A DNA stretch of 64,000 nucleotides from Sphingomonadaceae bacterium (lineage in GTDB: Bacteria > Pseudomonadota > Alphaproteobacteria > Sphingomonadales > Sphingomonadaceae). Below, one piece after another: positions 50,059-60,383 of this stretch. The stretch spans positions 62,001-126,000 of the forward strand of contig JANWWL010000007.1 of the NCBI GenBank assembly GCA_025056155.1, read 5' to 3'. Position numbers and translations under genes: made by a program. How positions within the stretch are numbered: the first letter of the stretch is position 1; every line of letters starts with the position of its first letter. The notes under the pieces were generated by a model, which was not told the DNA's origin, did no database searches, and saw only the letters and a list, made by a program, of their open reading frames with translations.

Positions 50059-52007
50059 GGCCGCGGCCCCGGTCCGGCCCGGCCGCCCGCCCCGGCCGCC
50101 TCCGCCGCTTGGCGGGCTGCTTCCGCAGCGGCGCGGCGGGCCGCCGCTTCGGCAGCGCGGCGGCGGCGTTCCCGCTCGGCCTCGAGGCGCGCCAGTTCCG
50201 CCTCGGCCCGCGGGCGGTCGTGGATGAAGGTGAAGGCGGCCTGGGCCAGCGGGGCGGCCGCCCGCGCGCCCGATGCGCCATGCTCCACCACCACGGCCAC
50301 GGCATGCCGCGGCGCGTCGTCGGGGGCGAAGCCCACGAACAGCGCATGGTCGCGCAGGTGCCAGGGGAGGCTTTCGTTGCGGCGCACGCCCCGGCGCCGT
50401 TCGGCCGCCGTGATGCGCCGCACCTGGGCGGTGCCCGTCTTGCCCGCCATGCGCACGCCGGGCACGCGCAAGGCCGCCCGCCGGGCCGTGCCCCCGGGCC
50501 CGTTCACCACGTCGCTCATGCCCGCCCGCACCACGGCCAGCATGTCGGCCGGCACGGGCAGGGGGGGGAAGGACGGCGCGGGCCCGTCGGCCAGCAGGCG
50601 GGGGACCACCATCCGGCCGCTCGCGATCCGGGCCGCCATGACCGCCAGCGCCAGGGGCGAGACGAACAGCGCGCCCTGGCCGATCGCCGTGTTGAGCGTG
50701 TCACCCACGTTCCACGGCCGGCCGAAGCGGTCCTGAAGCCAGGCCGGATCCGGCACGATGCCGGCCTTGAGCGAAGGGATGGGCAGGTCGAACCGCTGGC
50801 CCAGGCCCAGCGTGCGGGCCATGGCCGCCACCGCGTCGGGCCCCGCCCGCCGCGCCATGGCGTAGAAGTAGACGTTGCAGCTGGCCGCGATCGCCCGCCT
50901 GAGCGCCACTGGCCCGTGGCCGCGCCGCCGATGGCAGTGCCAGACGTTCCCGCCGACGGGATAGCGACTGCGGCAGGTGACGACGTCATCCGGCGTGGCG
51001 GCGCCCGAAGCCAGGGCGGCAAGAGCCGTCACCAGCTTGAAGGTGGAGCCGGGCACGTAAAGCCCCTGGGTGGCCTTGGGCAGCAGGGGCCGGTGGTCGT
51101 CGGCCTGCAGCGCTCGCCACAGCTCGGCCGGGATCCGCCGCGAGAAGACGTCGGGATCGTAGGCCGGCAGGGAGAGAAGGCAGCGGAGGTCCCCCGTCGC
51201 GCAGTCGATGACCACGACGCTCGCGCTCGCGTCGCCGACGCGGCGGGCCAGATGATCCTGCAGGTCGCGGTCGAGCGACAGGCGCACCGTCTCGCCCGGC
51301 TGGTCGGCCTGGGTCTCGAGCTCGCGCAGGATCCGACCGCGCGCGTTCACCTCCACCCGGCGGGCCCCGGGGGCGCCGCGCAGGCGTTCATCGAGCGCGC
51401 GCTCGACCCCGTCCTTCCCCACGCGGAAGCCCGGCACCAGGAACAGCCGGTCGCGCCGCTCGAGATACTGTTCGCGGCTGGGCGGCCCCACGTAGCCCAG
51501 CGCATGGGCGAAGGCCTCGCCGCCCGGATAATGGCGGACGTAGGTCTTGACCGGCACCACGCCCGCCAGGTCGGCCAGCTCCACGTTGAGGGCGGCATAG
51601 GCCGCCCAGCCGATGTCGTCGGCCACCCTGAGACTGCCCGACGGCGGCAGGGTGCGGGCCTCGGCCAGGATCTCGGCCCGGGCCTCGAGGCTCAACGGCA
51701 CGAGCCGCCCGATGCGCTCCAGCGTCGCCTCAAGATCGCCCGCAAGAGAGGGCACGACCTCGACCCCATAGGCCGGGCGGTTCTCGGCCAGCGGGCGGCC
51801 CCGATGGTCGAGGAGAAGGCCGCGCCGCGGGGGCACCAGGCGGGTCGACACGCGGTTGCTTTCGGCCGCATCGCGCAGCCGCTCGCCTTCCACGAGCGCA
51901 AGCCAGGCCATCCGGACCGCAAGCCCCACCCCGAGCGCCGCCTGCGCCCCGCCCAACAGCAGGGCGCGCCGCCGGAACACGAGTTCGCGAAGGCCGGCCC
52001 CGCTCAT
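50055..52007 (-). CDS. mrdA: Penicillin-binding protein 2
   Basis: A 650-residue class B transpeptidase that crosslinks lateral-wall peptidoglycan. One N-terminal membrane segment, PBP dimerisation region, then catalytic SxxK as STFK in YVPGSTFKLVTAL, SxN in AASCNVYFYAM and KTG in MAGKTGTAQVRR. The tail after ~600 is Ala/Arg-rich (ERRRRAAEAAARRAAAEAARQ), likely a helical extension of low complexity. Start MSGAGLRELVFRRR overlaps the mreD stop; the track ORF is too long. Confidence 0.95.
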   Translation of the reverse strand: MSGAGLRELVFRRRALLLGGAQAALGVGLAVRMAWLALVEGERLRDAAESNRVSTRLVPPRRGLLLDHRGRPLAENRPAYGVEVVPSLAGDLEATLERIGRLVPLSLEARAEILAEARTLPPSGSLRVADDIGWAAYAALNVELADLAGVVPVKTYVRHYPGGEAFAHALGYVGPPSREQYLERRDRLFLVPGFRVGKDGVERALDERLRGAPGARRVEVNARGRILRELETQADQPGETVRLSLDRDLQDHLARRVGDASASVVVIDCATGDLRCLLSLPAYDPDVFSRRIPAELWRALQADDHRPLLPKATQGLYVPGSTFKLVTALAALASGAATPDDVVTCRSRYPVGGNVWHCHRRRGHGPVALRRAIAASCNVYFYAMARRAGPDAVAAMARTLGLGQRFDLPIPSLKAGIVPDPAWLQDRFGRPWNVGDTLNTAIGQGALFVSPLALAVMAARIASGRMVVPRLLADGPAPSFPPLPVPADMLAVVRAGMSDVVNGPGGTARRAALRVPGVRMAGKTGTAQVRRITAAERRRGVRRNESLPWHLRDHALFVGFAPDDAPRHAVAVVVEHGASGARAAAPLAQAAFTFIHDRPRAEAELARLEAERERRRRAAEAAARRAAAEAARQAAEAAGAGGRAGPGPRP

Positions 52008-52519
52008 GTCCGAAGGCTCGAGGCCATGCGCCGGCCGAGCGCTCCGGCCGCGGCGAACACCGCCGGGTAGCTCAAGGCCGAGAGCCCCCATTGAACCAGA
52101 AGCGGGCCCAGTGCCGGCGCACGGCCGGCCAGCGCCAGGCCGCCCGCCTCGAGGACCGTCGCCCCCCAAAGGAGGAGGCCCGCGATGAGCCACTCCTCGG
52201 TCAGCGTGCGCGTGGCCGCCCGTTCGGCCGTGGCCCCCGCCACCAAGCGCACAAGAAGGAAGGTGAGCGCTTGGACGCCCAGGGGCAGACCCGCCACGGC
52301 ATCGGCCAGGAGGCCCAGGGGGAAGGCGGCCAAGGGCGGGACGAGCCGCGGTTGCAGGCCCGCCCAGGCAATCAGCGCCGCCAGCGGCAGGTTGGGCAGC
52401 GCGCCCGCCGCCAGCGGCACGGGAAGGGCCACGACGCACGTGGCGGCCACGACGCTCAAGGCCGGCACGAACGGCACGAGCCCGGCGGGCAGCGGGGCGG
52501 GCCCGAGCGGCGGTCTCAT
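52004..52519 (-). CDS. mreD: Rod shape-determining protein MreD
   Basis: A 171-residue integral membrane protein with about five hydrophobic segments (VPALSVVAATCVVALPVPL, LPNLPLAALIAWAGL, PPLAAFPLGLLADAVAGLPLGVQALTFLLVRLV). Length, position between mreC and mrdA and 4-nt overlaps on both sides identify it. It links MreC with the RodA-PBP2 elongation complex. Confidence 0.9.
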   Translation of the reverse strand: MRPPLGPAPLPAGLVPFVPALSVVAATCVVALPVPLAAGALPNLPLAALIAWAGLQPRLVPPLAAFPLGLLADAVAGLPLGVQALTFLLVRLVAGATAERAATRTLTEEWLIAGLLLWGATVLEAGGLALAGRAPALGPLLVQWGLSALSYPAVFAAAGALGRRMASSLRT

Positions 52520-53538
52520 CCGGCCGCGCCGGCAGGGTTGGGGGCACCGGCCGCTCCGGCCGCGCCGGCAGGGTTGGGGGCGCCGGCCGCTCCGGCCGCG
52601 CCGGGAGCCCGCGCGGGCGGTGCCTGGTCGGGCTCGTCGGGGGCCGGCGGCACGGCGAGCGGCGGCGCAGGGGGTAGCCACGGCGCCTCGATGGCGAGCA
52701 CGCCGAGCGCGGCCGGGCGCACGAACGGCCGCACGCGGGGCGGATGGACCCCAGCGTCGACCACCACGCCCACCGGCAGGCCCGGAGGGAAGAGGCCGCC
52801 GTCGCCTGACGTGACGAGGCGATCGCCCACCCGCGGCGGGTCGAGGTCGGCCACGGGGTCGTAGAGAAAGCGAAGGTCTGCCCCCCCCGTACCGGCCGCG
52901 ATGCCGGGCAGCCCCGTGCGCTCCACCCGCACGGGCACGCGGCTGTTGGGGTCCGACAGGAGGAGGACGCGAGAGGCGACGAGGCCCACGTCGGTCACTC
53001 GGCCGGCCAGGCCCTGGGGGGCGATCGCGGGCATGCGCGGCCGCACGCCGTCGCGCCAGCCGGCCGCCAGCACGGCCTGCCGGGTGCCGCCATGGGCGGC
53101 CAGGGCGGCCGCTTCGGCAGTCACCACCAGCCGCCGTTCGGCCCGGCGGACGTGGAGGAGCGCTTCGAGTTCGGCCAGCCGTTCGCGCTGGATGCGGGCG
53201 GCGCCGGCGGCCTGGCGCAGGCGGGCCAGTTCCGCTTCGGCCGCGCGCAGCCGTTCGACCGTGCGGATGTGCCGGTCCAACGCGTCGCGCACCCGCTCCA
53301 GCGCCCGGACGGGCGCCACCACGGCCTGCACCAGGGGCGAGAGCAGGTCGGCGGTGGCCCCCCGCAGCCGCGCGCCCGTCTCGGGCGCGACCCGAGCCAA
53401 GAGCAGGAGCACGAGCCCCACCCCGAGCAGCGCGCCTGCGGCCAGCCCGCGCACCAGAGCCAAGTTGCGCTCGCGCCGGGCAAAGCTCGTGCGCCGGGCG
53501 ACCCCCCAGCCGCTGCCGATCGGTGGCCGGTCCTTCAT
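52516..53538 (-). CDS. mreC: Rod shape-determining protein MreC
   Basis: A 340-residue periplasmic scaffold protein: short cytoplasmic start, membrane segment GLAAGALLGVGLVLLLLA, coiled coil (VRDALDRHIRTVERLRAAEAELARLRQ) and the beta-domain with RVLLLSDPNSRVPVRVERTG and GDRLVTSGDGGLFPPGLPVG. The last ~45 residues are Pro/Ala-rich, including a 12-residue repeat (GAPNPAGAAGAA) encoded by a 36-bp DNA repeat. MreC binds PBP2 and controls its activity. Confidence 0.94.
   Translation of the reverse strand: MKDRPPIGSGWGVARRTSFARRERNLALVRGLAAGALLGVGLVLLLLARVAPETGARLRGATADLLSPLVQAVVAPVRALERVRDALDRHIRTVERLRAAEAELARLRQAAGAARIQRERLAELEALLHVRRAERRLVVTAEAAALAAHGGTRQAVLAAGWRDGVRPRMPAIAPQGLAGRVTDVGLVASRVLLLSDPNSRVPVRVERTGLPGIAAGTGGADLRFLYDPVADLDPPRVGDRLVTSGDGGLFPPGLPVGVVVDAGVHPPRVRPFVRPAALGVLAIEAPWLPPAPPLAVPPAPDEPDQAPPARAPGAAGAAGAPNPAGAAGAAGAPNPAGAAG
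52521..52592. repeat. 36-bp tandem repeat in the 3' end of mreC
   Basis: Two copies of a 36-bp unit (starting CGGCCGCGCCGGCAGGGTTG) differ at one base; a third partial copy follows. It keeps reading frame and codes the 12-residue repeat in the MreC tail. Confidence 0.85.
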
Positions 53539-53584
53539 CGGCCGTCGCCGTCCCCACCCCTCGCCGCCGGGGTCGCGGCCGGGG

Positions 53585-54766
<1,182 letters not shown>

Positions 54767-54868
54767 TTAGGCGCGCCCGCCTTCGCGCGCAAGGGCGGGC
54801 CCAGGGCGGGCACGCTTGCCCGCCGCGGCGCTCTTGCGATGGGGCGAGCGTTCGTGCGAGCGGATCCC

Positions 54869-56635
54869 ATGGCCATTCGCCGCCTGCCGCCGCACCTCAT
54901 CGACCGGATCGCTGCCGGCGAAGTCGTCGAGCGGCCGGCAAGCGCGGTCAAGGAACTTCTTGAGAACGCCCTCGATGCGGGCGCCCGCCACGTGCGCGTG
55001 GCCCTGTGGGACGGCGGCCTCGAGCGCCTGGTGGTGGAGGACGACGGGGTGGGCATTCCCCCTGACGATCTGCCCTTGGCGCTCGAGCGGCACGCCACCT
55101 CGAAGCTTCCGGGCGAGGATCTCGTCCACATCACGAGCTTCGGATTCCGGGGCGAAGCCCTGGCCGCGCTGGCCGCCGTGGCCCGCCTCACGCTGGCCAG
55201 CCGGCCCGCAGACTTGCCCCACGGCCACGCCCTAACCTGCGACCACGGCGCCCTGGGCCCCGTGCGCCCCGCCGGGCTGGCCCCCGGCACGCGGGTGGTG
55301 GTGGAAGGCCTCTTCGCCCGCCTGCCCGCGCGCCGGAAATTCCTGAAGACCCCGCGCGCCGAGCTCGCAGCCGTCGTCGACGTCGTCCGTCGCCTGGCCC
55401 TGGCCCACCCCGAGGTAGGCTTCACGCTGGAGCACGACGGCCGCTTGCTCCTCGCCCTGGAACGAGACGCGCACGGCCCGGGCCCGACCGCCTGGGTGGC
55501 CCGCATCGACCGCCTGCTGCCGGGCGGGGCCCAGGCCCTGGTGCCCGTGGACCTCCTCCGCCACGGCGTGCGGTTGGGCGGGCTGGTCGGCCTGCCCCAC
55601 GAATCGCGGGCGAGCCCCGACCAGCAATATCTGTTCGTGAACGGCCGGCCCGTGCGCGACCGGCTGCTCGCAGGCGCGCTCAAGGGCGCCTATGCCGACC
55701 GCCTGCCCGCCGGCCGCCATCCCGTGGCCGTGCTGTTCCTCGACCTGCCGCCCGAGGCGGTGGACGTGAACGTCCACCCCATGAAGCTCGAAGTGCGCTT
55801 CGCCCAACCCGAGGCGGTCCGCGCGCTCGTGGTGGCGGGCGTGCGCAGCGCGCTCGATGAGGCCGGTATCCGGCCCGTGGCCGTCTCGGCCGAGGTCTTC
55901 GCCCGCCCGACCGCCGCCAGGGCCGAAGCGGTCCGCGCGGCCGCTGGCGTGGCCGATGGGGTCGGCGCGGCCGCTGGCGTGGCCGAGCCGGTGGCCTGGC
56001 CGCTCGCCCTCCCTGGCGGGGGCCCCGCCCCGGCTGCGCCTGCGGCCGACCCCCCCCGGCCCCTGGGCCACGCCCGAGCGCAGATCGCCCGCACCTACAT
56101 CGTGGCCGAGGCCGAGGACGGCCTCGTGCTGGTCGACCAGCACGCAGCCCACGAGCGGCTCGTGCTCGAGGAGCTGAAGGCCGCCCGCCGGGGCCAGCGC
56201 GTGGCGGCCCAGGCCCTTCTCAACCCCGAGGTCGTCGCCCTGCCGCCCGATGCCCTGGACGCGCTCGAGGCCCTTGGCCCGGAGCTTGCGACGCTCGGCC
56301 TCGAGCTCGACCGGCTGGACGATTCCCACCTGGTGGTGCGCGCCACGCCGGCGCCCTTGGGGCCGTGCGATGCCGCCGCGCTCGTGCGCGACCTCGCGGA
56401 GACCGCGCTGGCCGAGCGCGACCCCCAGGCGCTCGAAGAGCGGCTGGGCCGCCTGTTGGCCACCATGGCCTGTCACGGCAGCGTGCGGGCGGGCCGTGCG
56501 CTGAGCCTTCCTGAAATGGAGGCCCTGTTGCGGCGAATGGAGGAGGTGCCCGCCAGCCTCACCTGCAACCACGGCCGGCCGACCGTCGTGCGCTTGTCGC
56601 GCGCCGAGCTCGAGCGCTTGTTCCATCGCCGTTGA
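54869..56635 (+). CDS. mutL: DNA mismatch repair protein MutL
   Basis: A 588-residue GHKL ATPase and nicking endonuclease. N-terminal motifs RIAAGEVVERPASAVKELLENALDAGA, VEDDGVGI and TSFGFRGEALAAL are present. The C-terminal domain carries DQHAAHERLVLEEL, the DQHA-x2-E-x4-E metal motif of nicking MutL, as in genomes without MutH. ATG 54869 is the first codon of the family domain; the track ORF is a much longer fusion with non-coding frame. Divergent from mreB across 240 bp where nothing else was seen. Confidence 0.96.
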   Translation: MAIRRLPPHLIDRIAAGEVVERPASAVKELLENALDAGARHVRVALWDGGLERLVVEDDGVGIPPDDLPLALERHATSKLPGEDLVHITSFGFRGEALAALAAVARLTLASRPADLPHGHALTCDHGALGPVRPAGLAPGTRVVVEGLFARLPARRKFLKTPRAELAAVVDVVRRLALAHPEVGFTLEHDGRLLLALERDAHGPGPTAWVARIDRLLPGGAQALVPVDLLRHGVRLGGLVGLPHESRASPDQQYLFVNGRPVRDRLLAGALKGAYADRLPAGRHPVAVLFLDLPPEAVDVNVHPMKLEVRFAQPEAVRALVVAGVRSALDEAGIRPVAVSAEVFARPTAARAEAVRAAAGVADGVGAAAGVAEPVAWPLALPGGGPAPAAPAADPPRPLGHARAQIARTYIVAEAEDGLVLVDQHAAHERLVLEELKAARRGQRVAAQALLNPEVVALPPDALDALEALGPELATLGLELDRLDDSHLVVRATPAPLGPCDAAALVRDLAETALAERDPQALEERLGRLLATMACHGSVRAGRALSLPEMEALLRRMEEVPASLTCNHGRPTVVRLSRAELERLFHRR

Positions 56636-56692
56636 CTTTTCCGGCCGGGCCACCAGAGAGTGCCGGACCGGCAACCTTGGGGGGGTCGGGCG

Positions 56693-57112
56693 ATGGATTT
56701 CCGCGTGATGGCGACGGTGGCGCTGGCGCTTGCCGCCTGCGGCCCGACGAAGTTCGAGGCTCGGGAACGCTATGCCGCGCAAGAGGCCGCGCTGGCCGCC
56801 GGGGCCCAGGCGGCTGCCGCCCGCCAGGCGGCCGCGGCCGTGCCGGCCGGCCCGCCACCCGGCATGCGGCCCACCCCGATGGCGCTCACCTCCCTTGCGT
56901 GCGAGGATGGACAGGCCCGCACCTTGCGCACCTTCCCCGAACAGGGGATCGCCATCCTGCTGCCCGACGGCGAGGGCCAGGAGCTGCAGTGGGAGCGGGG
57001 GGCGGCGGGCCTGCGCTATGCGGGGCCGGACCTCGTCGTGACGGCCCAGGGCACCCGCTACACGATCGCCCGGGCGGGTGCGGCACCCATCGGCTGCACG
57101 GCGACGGGCTGA
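56693..57112 (+). CDS. Lipoprotein with MliC-like domain
   Basis: A 139-residue lipoprotein. The leader DFRVMATVALALAAC ends in a lipobox (LAAC). A Gln/Ala-rich linker follows, then a C-terminal domain with SLACEDGQARTLRTF, AILLPDGEGQELQWER and LRYAGPDLVVTAQGTRYTI, similar to MliC-type lysozyme inhibitors (two cysteines, beta-barrel). The start ATG at 56693 was chosen for the signal peptide. Confidence 0.75.
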   Translation: MDFRVMATVALALAACGPTKFEARERYAAQEAALAAGAQAAAARQAAAAVPAGPPPGMRPTPMALTSLACEDGQARTLRTFPEQGIAILLPDGEGQELQWERGAAGLRYAGPDLVVTAQGTRYTIARAGAAPIGCTATG

Positions 57113-57303
57113 GCGGCCGGGCTCGGCCGCGGGCCGGATCCCCTCGGGCCCCGGGCGCCGCGGCGGTCCGCCGCCATACCCGTGGCACGCGCGCCCGCCG
57201 GCCGCGGGGCGGTCGCTGAGGGCCTTGCGGTGGCGGCTTGACGGCCCCGTCCGTCGGCCGGGGCCGGCTGCGGTTGCGACCGAGGGGCCCGGAGGTGCCG
57301 GCC

Positions 57304-58836
57304 TCAGGCGGCGAGAGCGGCGCGGCCGCGCTTCAGGAGGAGCTTGTTGAGCGCGTTCACATAAGCCCGCGCCGAGGCCACCAGCGTGTCGGTGTGCGCG
57401 CCCACCCCGCGGGCAGTGCGCCCCGCTTCGCCCAAGACCACCGAGACTTCGGCCTGGGCGTCCGTGCCGGCCGTCACGGCCGCCACTTCATAGCGCAAAA
57501 GCGTCGCCTCCTCGTGGGGGACGATCTGCCGGACCGCCCGGAACAGCGCGTCCACCGGCCCCGAGCCCTTGGTGGCGGCCATGCGCTCCTCGCCGTCGAC
57601 CCTCAGCGTCACGATCGCGCGGGCCTTGCCGCCCGTGCCGCAGTACACTTCGACTTCCGCGACCTCAATCCGATCGTGCCCTCGCATCACCTCATCGTCG
57701 ACCAAGGCCACGATATCCTCGTCGTAGACGTGCTTCTTGGCATCGGCCAGCGCCTTGAAGCGCTGGAAGGCGTCCTGGAACTCGTTGTCCGACAAGCGGT
57801 AGCCCAGGCTCTCCAGCTTGTCGCGGAAGGCCGCCCGACCCGAGTGCTTCCCCAGCACTAGGGTCGACTGGCTCTGGCCCACCGATTCGGGCGTCATGAT
57901 CTCGTAGGTCTGGGAGTCCTTCAGCATCCCGTCCTGGTGGATGCCCGATTCATGGGCGAAGGCGTTGGCGCCCACGATGGCCTTGTTGGGCTGGACGTGC
58001 ATCCCCGTCACGGCCGACACGAGGCGCGAGGTGCGCATGATCTCGGTCGAGACGATGCCGGTCGTGAAGGGCAGCACGTCGTGGCGCACGCGCAGCGCCA
58101 TCGCGATCTCCTCCACCGCCGCGTTGCCCGCGCGCTCGCCGATGCCGTTCACGGTCGATTCCACCTGCCGCGCTCCGGCCATCACGGCGGCCAGCGTGTT
58201 CGCCACCGCCAGGCCCAGGTCGTTGTGGCAATGTGTGGAGAACACGGCGAGGTCGGCGTTCGGCACGCGGTTCATCATGTCGCGGAACAGCGCACCATAG
58301 GTCTCGGGCGTGGCATAGCCCACCGTGTCGGGCAGGTTGATGGTGCGCGCCCCGGCCCGGATCGCGGTTTCGACGGCCCGGGCCAGGAAGTCGCGGTCGG
58401 AACGCGTGGCGTCCTCGGCCGACCATTCGACATCATCGCACAGGTTGCGCGCGAGCGTCACCGATTCCCGGATGGCCTCCAGCACCTCCTCCGGCGATTT
58501 GCCGAGCTTCACCCGCATGTGGAGGGGCGAGGTGGCGATGAACGTGTGGATGCGCGGCCGCCGGGCCGGTTTGAGCGCCTGGGCCGCGCGCTCGATGTCG
58601 GCCCGGTTGGCTCGGGCCAGGCTCGCCACGATGACGCGCTGGGCCTGGCGGGCGACGGCCTGGACGGCCTCGAAGTCGCCTTCGGAAGCGATCGCGAAGC
58701 CCGCCTCGATGATGTCCACCCCCAGCGCCTCGAGCTGCGCGGCCACCTTGAGCTTCTCCTCGAGGTTCATGGAGCAGCCGGGCGACTGCTCGCCATCGCG
58801 CAGGGTGGTGTCGAAGATGAGGATCCGTTCCGCCAT
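57304..58836 (-). CDS. leuA: 2-isopropylmalate synthase
   Basis: A 510-residue enzyme of leucine biosynthesis that condenses 2-ketoisovalerate with acetyl-CoA. The DRE-TIM signature FDTTLRDGEQSPGCSMN, the VFSTHCHNDLGLAVANTLAA metal site, and FAHESGIHQDGML are present. A C-terminal regulatory domain (EVYCGTGGKARAIVTLRVDG) for leucine feedback follows. Length is normal for the short bacterial form. Confidence 0.96.
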   Translation of the reverse strand: MAERILIFDTTLRDGEQSPGCSMNLEEKLKVAAQLEALGVDIIEAGFAIASEGDFEAVQAVARQAQRVIVASLARANRADIERAAQALKPARRPRIHTFIATSPLHMRVKLGKSPEEVLEAIRESVTLARNLCDDVEWSAEDATRSDRDFLARAVETAIRAGARTINLPDTVGYATPETYGALFRDMMNRVPNADLAVFSTHCHNDLGLAVANTLAAVMAGARQVESTVNGIGERAGNAAVEEIAMALRVRHDVLPFTTGIVSTEIMRTSRLVSAVTGMHVQPNKAIVGANAFAHESGIHQDGMLKDSQTYEIMTPESVGQSQSTLVLGKHSGRAAFRDKLESLGYRLSDNEFQDAFQRFKALADAKKHVYDEDIVALVDDEVMRGHDRIEVAEVEVYCGTGGKARAIVTLRVDGEERMAATKGSGPVDALFRAVRQIVPHEEATLLRYEVAAVTAGTDAQAEVSVVLGEAGRTARGVGAHTDTLVASARAYVNALNKLLLKRGRAALAA

Positions 58837-59159
58837 GATCGCCTTCGCCCGAACCTGGGCCCCCGGAACCTGGGCCCCCGAGGGACCCCGCCTTCACCTT
58901 GCCGGCGGGCCGCGCCGGCCGCTCCTTCCCCCCGGTTTCTCCCCCCGGTCCGTCCCCCCCCCGGGCGCGGCCGCGGGCGAGACCCCGGCCGGTCACCGCG
59001 CCTGGGGGCGGGTAAGTCGACGGCGGAAACGGCACGCGTGCACCGCCCGGGTCCTAGCAGAGGCGGCCGGATCGGGCAACCGGGCGGCGGTTGAAAGCCG
59101 CCCCGCCGCTCCGTAAGGCCCGCCCAGCCCAAGGCCCTGCGAACGGCACTCCATCCGGC
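58837..59159. other. Intergenic region leuA-lysC with 15-bp direct repeat
   Basis: A 323-bp divergent gap. A perfect 15-bp direct repeat (GAACCTGGGCCCCCG) at 58851-58880 lies 15 bp before the leuA start. No clear leader peptide with Leu codons, attenuator or terminator with a T-run was seen. The rest is C-rich. Confidence 0.6.
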
Positions 59160-60383
59160 ATGTCCACCCTCGTCATGAAGTTCGGCGGCACCTCGATGGC
59201 CGGGATCGAGCGCATCCGGGCCGTGGCCCAGCGCGTGGCCCGGGCGCGGGCGGAAGGCCATGCCGTAGCCGTCGTCGTCTCGGCCATGGCGGGGGAGACC
59301 GACCGGCTGGTCGGCCTGTGCCGCGAGGCCTCGCCGCTCGCCGAGCCGGCCGAATACGACGTCGTCGTCTCCTCGGGCGAACAAGTGACGACCGGCCTGC
59401 TCGCCATCGCGCTCAACGCCATGGGCGTGCCGGCGCGCTCGTTCCTGGGCTGGCAGCTGCCCATCCGCACGTCAGACACCCATGGCACGGCCCGCATCCG
59501 CGCCATCGGCACCGACGCGCTGCGACACGCCATGGCCTCCGGCACCGTGGCCGTGGTGCCGGGCTTCCAGGGTGTGACGGCTAAGGGCCGGGTGACGACG
59601 CTGGGCCGGGGCGGCTCCGACACGTCGGCGGTGGCCCTCGCCGCCGCGCTCCGGGCCCAGCGCTGCGACATCTATACCGACGTCGAGGGCGTGTTCACCA
59701 CCGACCCCCGCATCGTGCCTCGGGCGCGCCGCCTGGCCCGCATCACCTACGAGGAGATGCTGGAGCTCGCGAGCGTGGGGGCCAAGGTGCTGCAGACCCG
59801 GTCGGTCGAGCTGGCCATGAAGGAACGCGTGCCCGTGCGCGTGCTCTCGAGCTTCACTGACGGCCCCGGCACGCTGGTGACAGGCGAGGACGAGATCGTG
59901 GAGCAGGAACTGATCGCGGGCGTAGCCTACGACCGCAACGAGGCGAAGGTGACGGTGGTGGGCGTGCCCGACCGGCCGGGCGTGGTGGCCGCGATCTTCG
60001 CCCCGCTGGCCGAGGCCCACATCAATGTCGACATGATCGTGCAGAACGTGGCCCACGACCGGCCGATCACCGACGTCACCTTCACCGTGCCGCGCACCGA
60101 ACTGGCCCGGGCCCGCACGGCGCTCGAGGCGCACCAGGCCGCGATTGGCTTCGAGCGGCTGTTGACCGATGAGAAAGTCGTCAAGGTCTCGGTGGTGGGG
60201 GTGGGCATGCGCAGCCATTCGGGCGTGGCCGTCACCATGTTCCGGGCCCTGGCCGAACGCGGCATCAACATCCAGGCCATCACCACGTCGGAAATCCGGA
60301 TCTCGGTGCTGATCGCCGAGGAGTATCTGGAGCTTGCCGTGCGCGTGTTGCACTCGGCCTACGGGCTCGACGCCCCGCAATGA
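59160..60383 (+). CDS. lysC: Aspartate kinase
   Basis: A 407-residue kinase starting the Asp-family pathway (Lys, Thr, Met). KFGGTSMAG at the N-terminus, GRGGSDTSAVALAAALRAQRCDIYTDVEGVFTTDPR, and two ACT domains (VTVVGVPDRPGVVAAIFAPLAEAHINVDMIVQNV). ATG 59160 was chosen because MSTLVMKFGG is the family start; the track adds 23 residues. Its stop overlaps the next gene (ATGA). Confidence 0.96.
   Translation: MSTLVMKFGGTSMAGIERIRAVAQRVARARAEGHAVAVVVSAMAGETDRLVGLCREASPLAEPAEYDVVVSSGEQVTTGLLAIALNAMGVPARSFLGWQLPIRTSDTHGTARIRAIGTDALRHAMASGTVAVVPGFQGVTAKGRVTTLGRGGSDTSAVALAAALRAQRCDIYTDVEGVFTTDPRIVPRARRLARITYEEMLELASVGAKVLQTRSVELAMKERVPVRVLSSFTDGPGTLVTGEDEIVEQELIAGVAYDRNEAKVTVVGVPDRPGVVAAIFAPLAEAHINVDMIVQNVAHDRPITDVTFTVPRTELARARTALEAHQAAIGFERLLTDEKVVKVSVVGVGMRSHSGVAVTMFRALAERGINIQAITTSEIRISVLIAEEYLELAVRVLHSAYGLDAPQ

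Noticed and set aside
52521-52592. Tandem repeat as a CRISPR-like or mobile repeat
   Set aside because: The copies are contiguous, in frame and inside mreC, without spacers.
57113-57303. Rho-independent terminator between the MliC-like gene and leuA
   Set aside because: Several GC-rich hairpins are possible but none is followed by a T-run.
58837-59159. Possible leuA attenuator with leader peptide
   Set aside because: No short ORF with a run of Leu codons and no hairpin with a T-tract was found.
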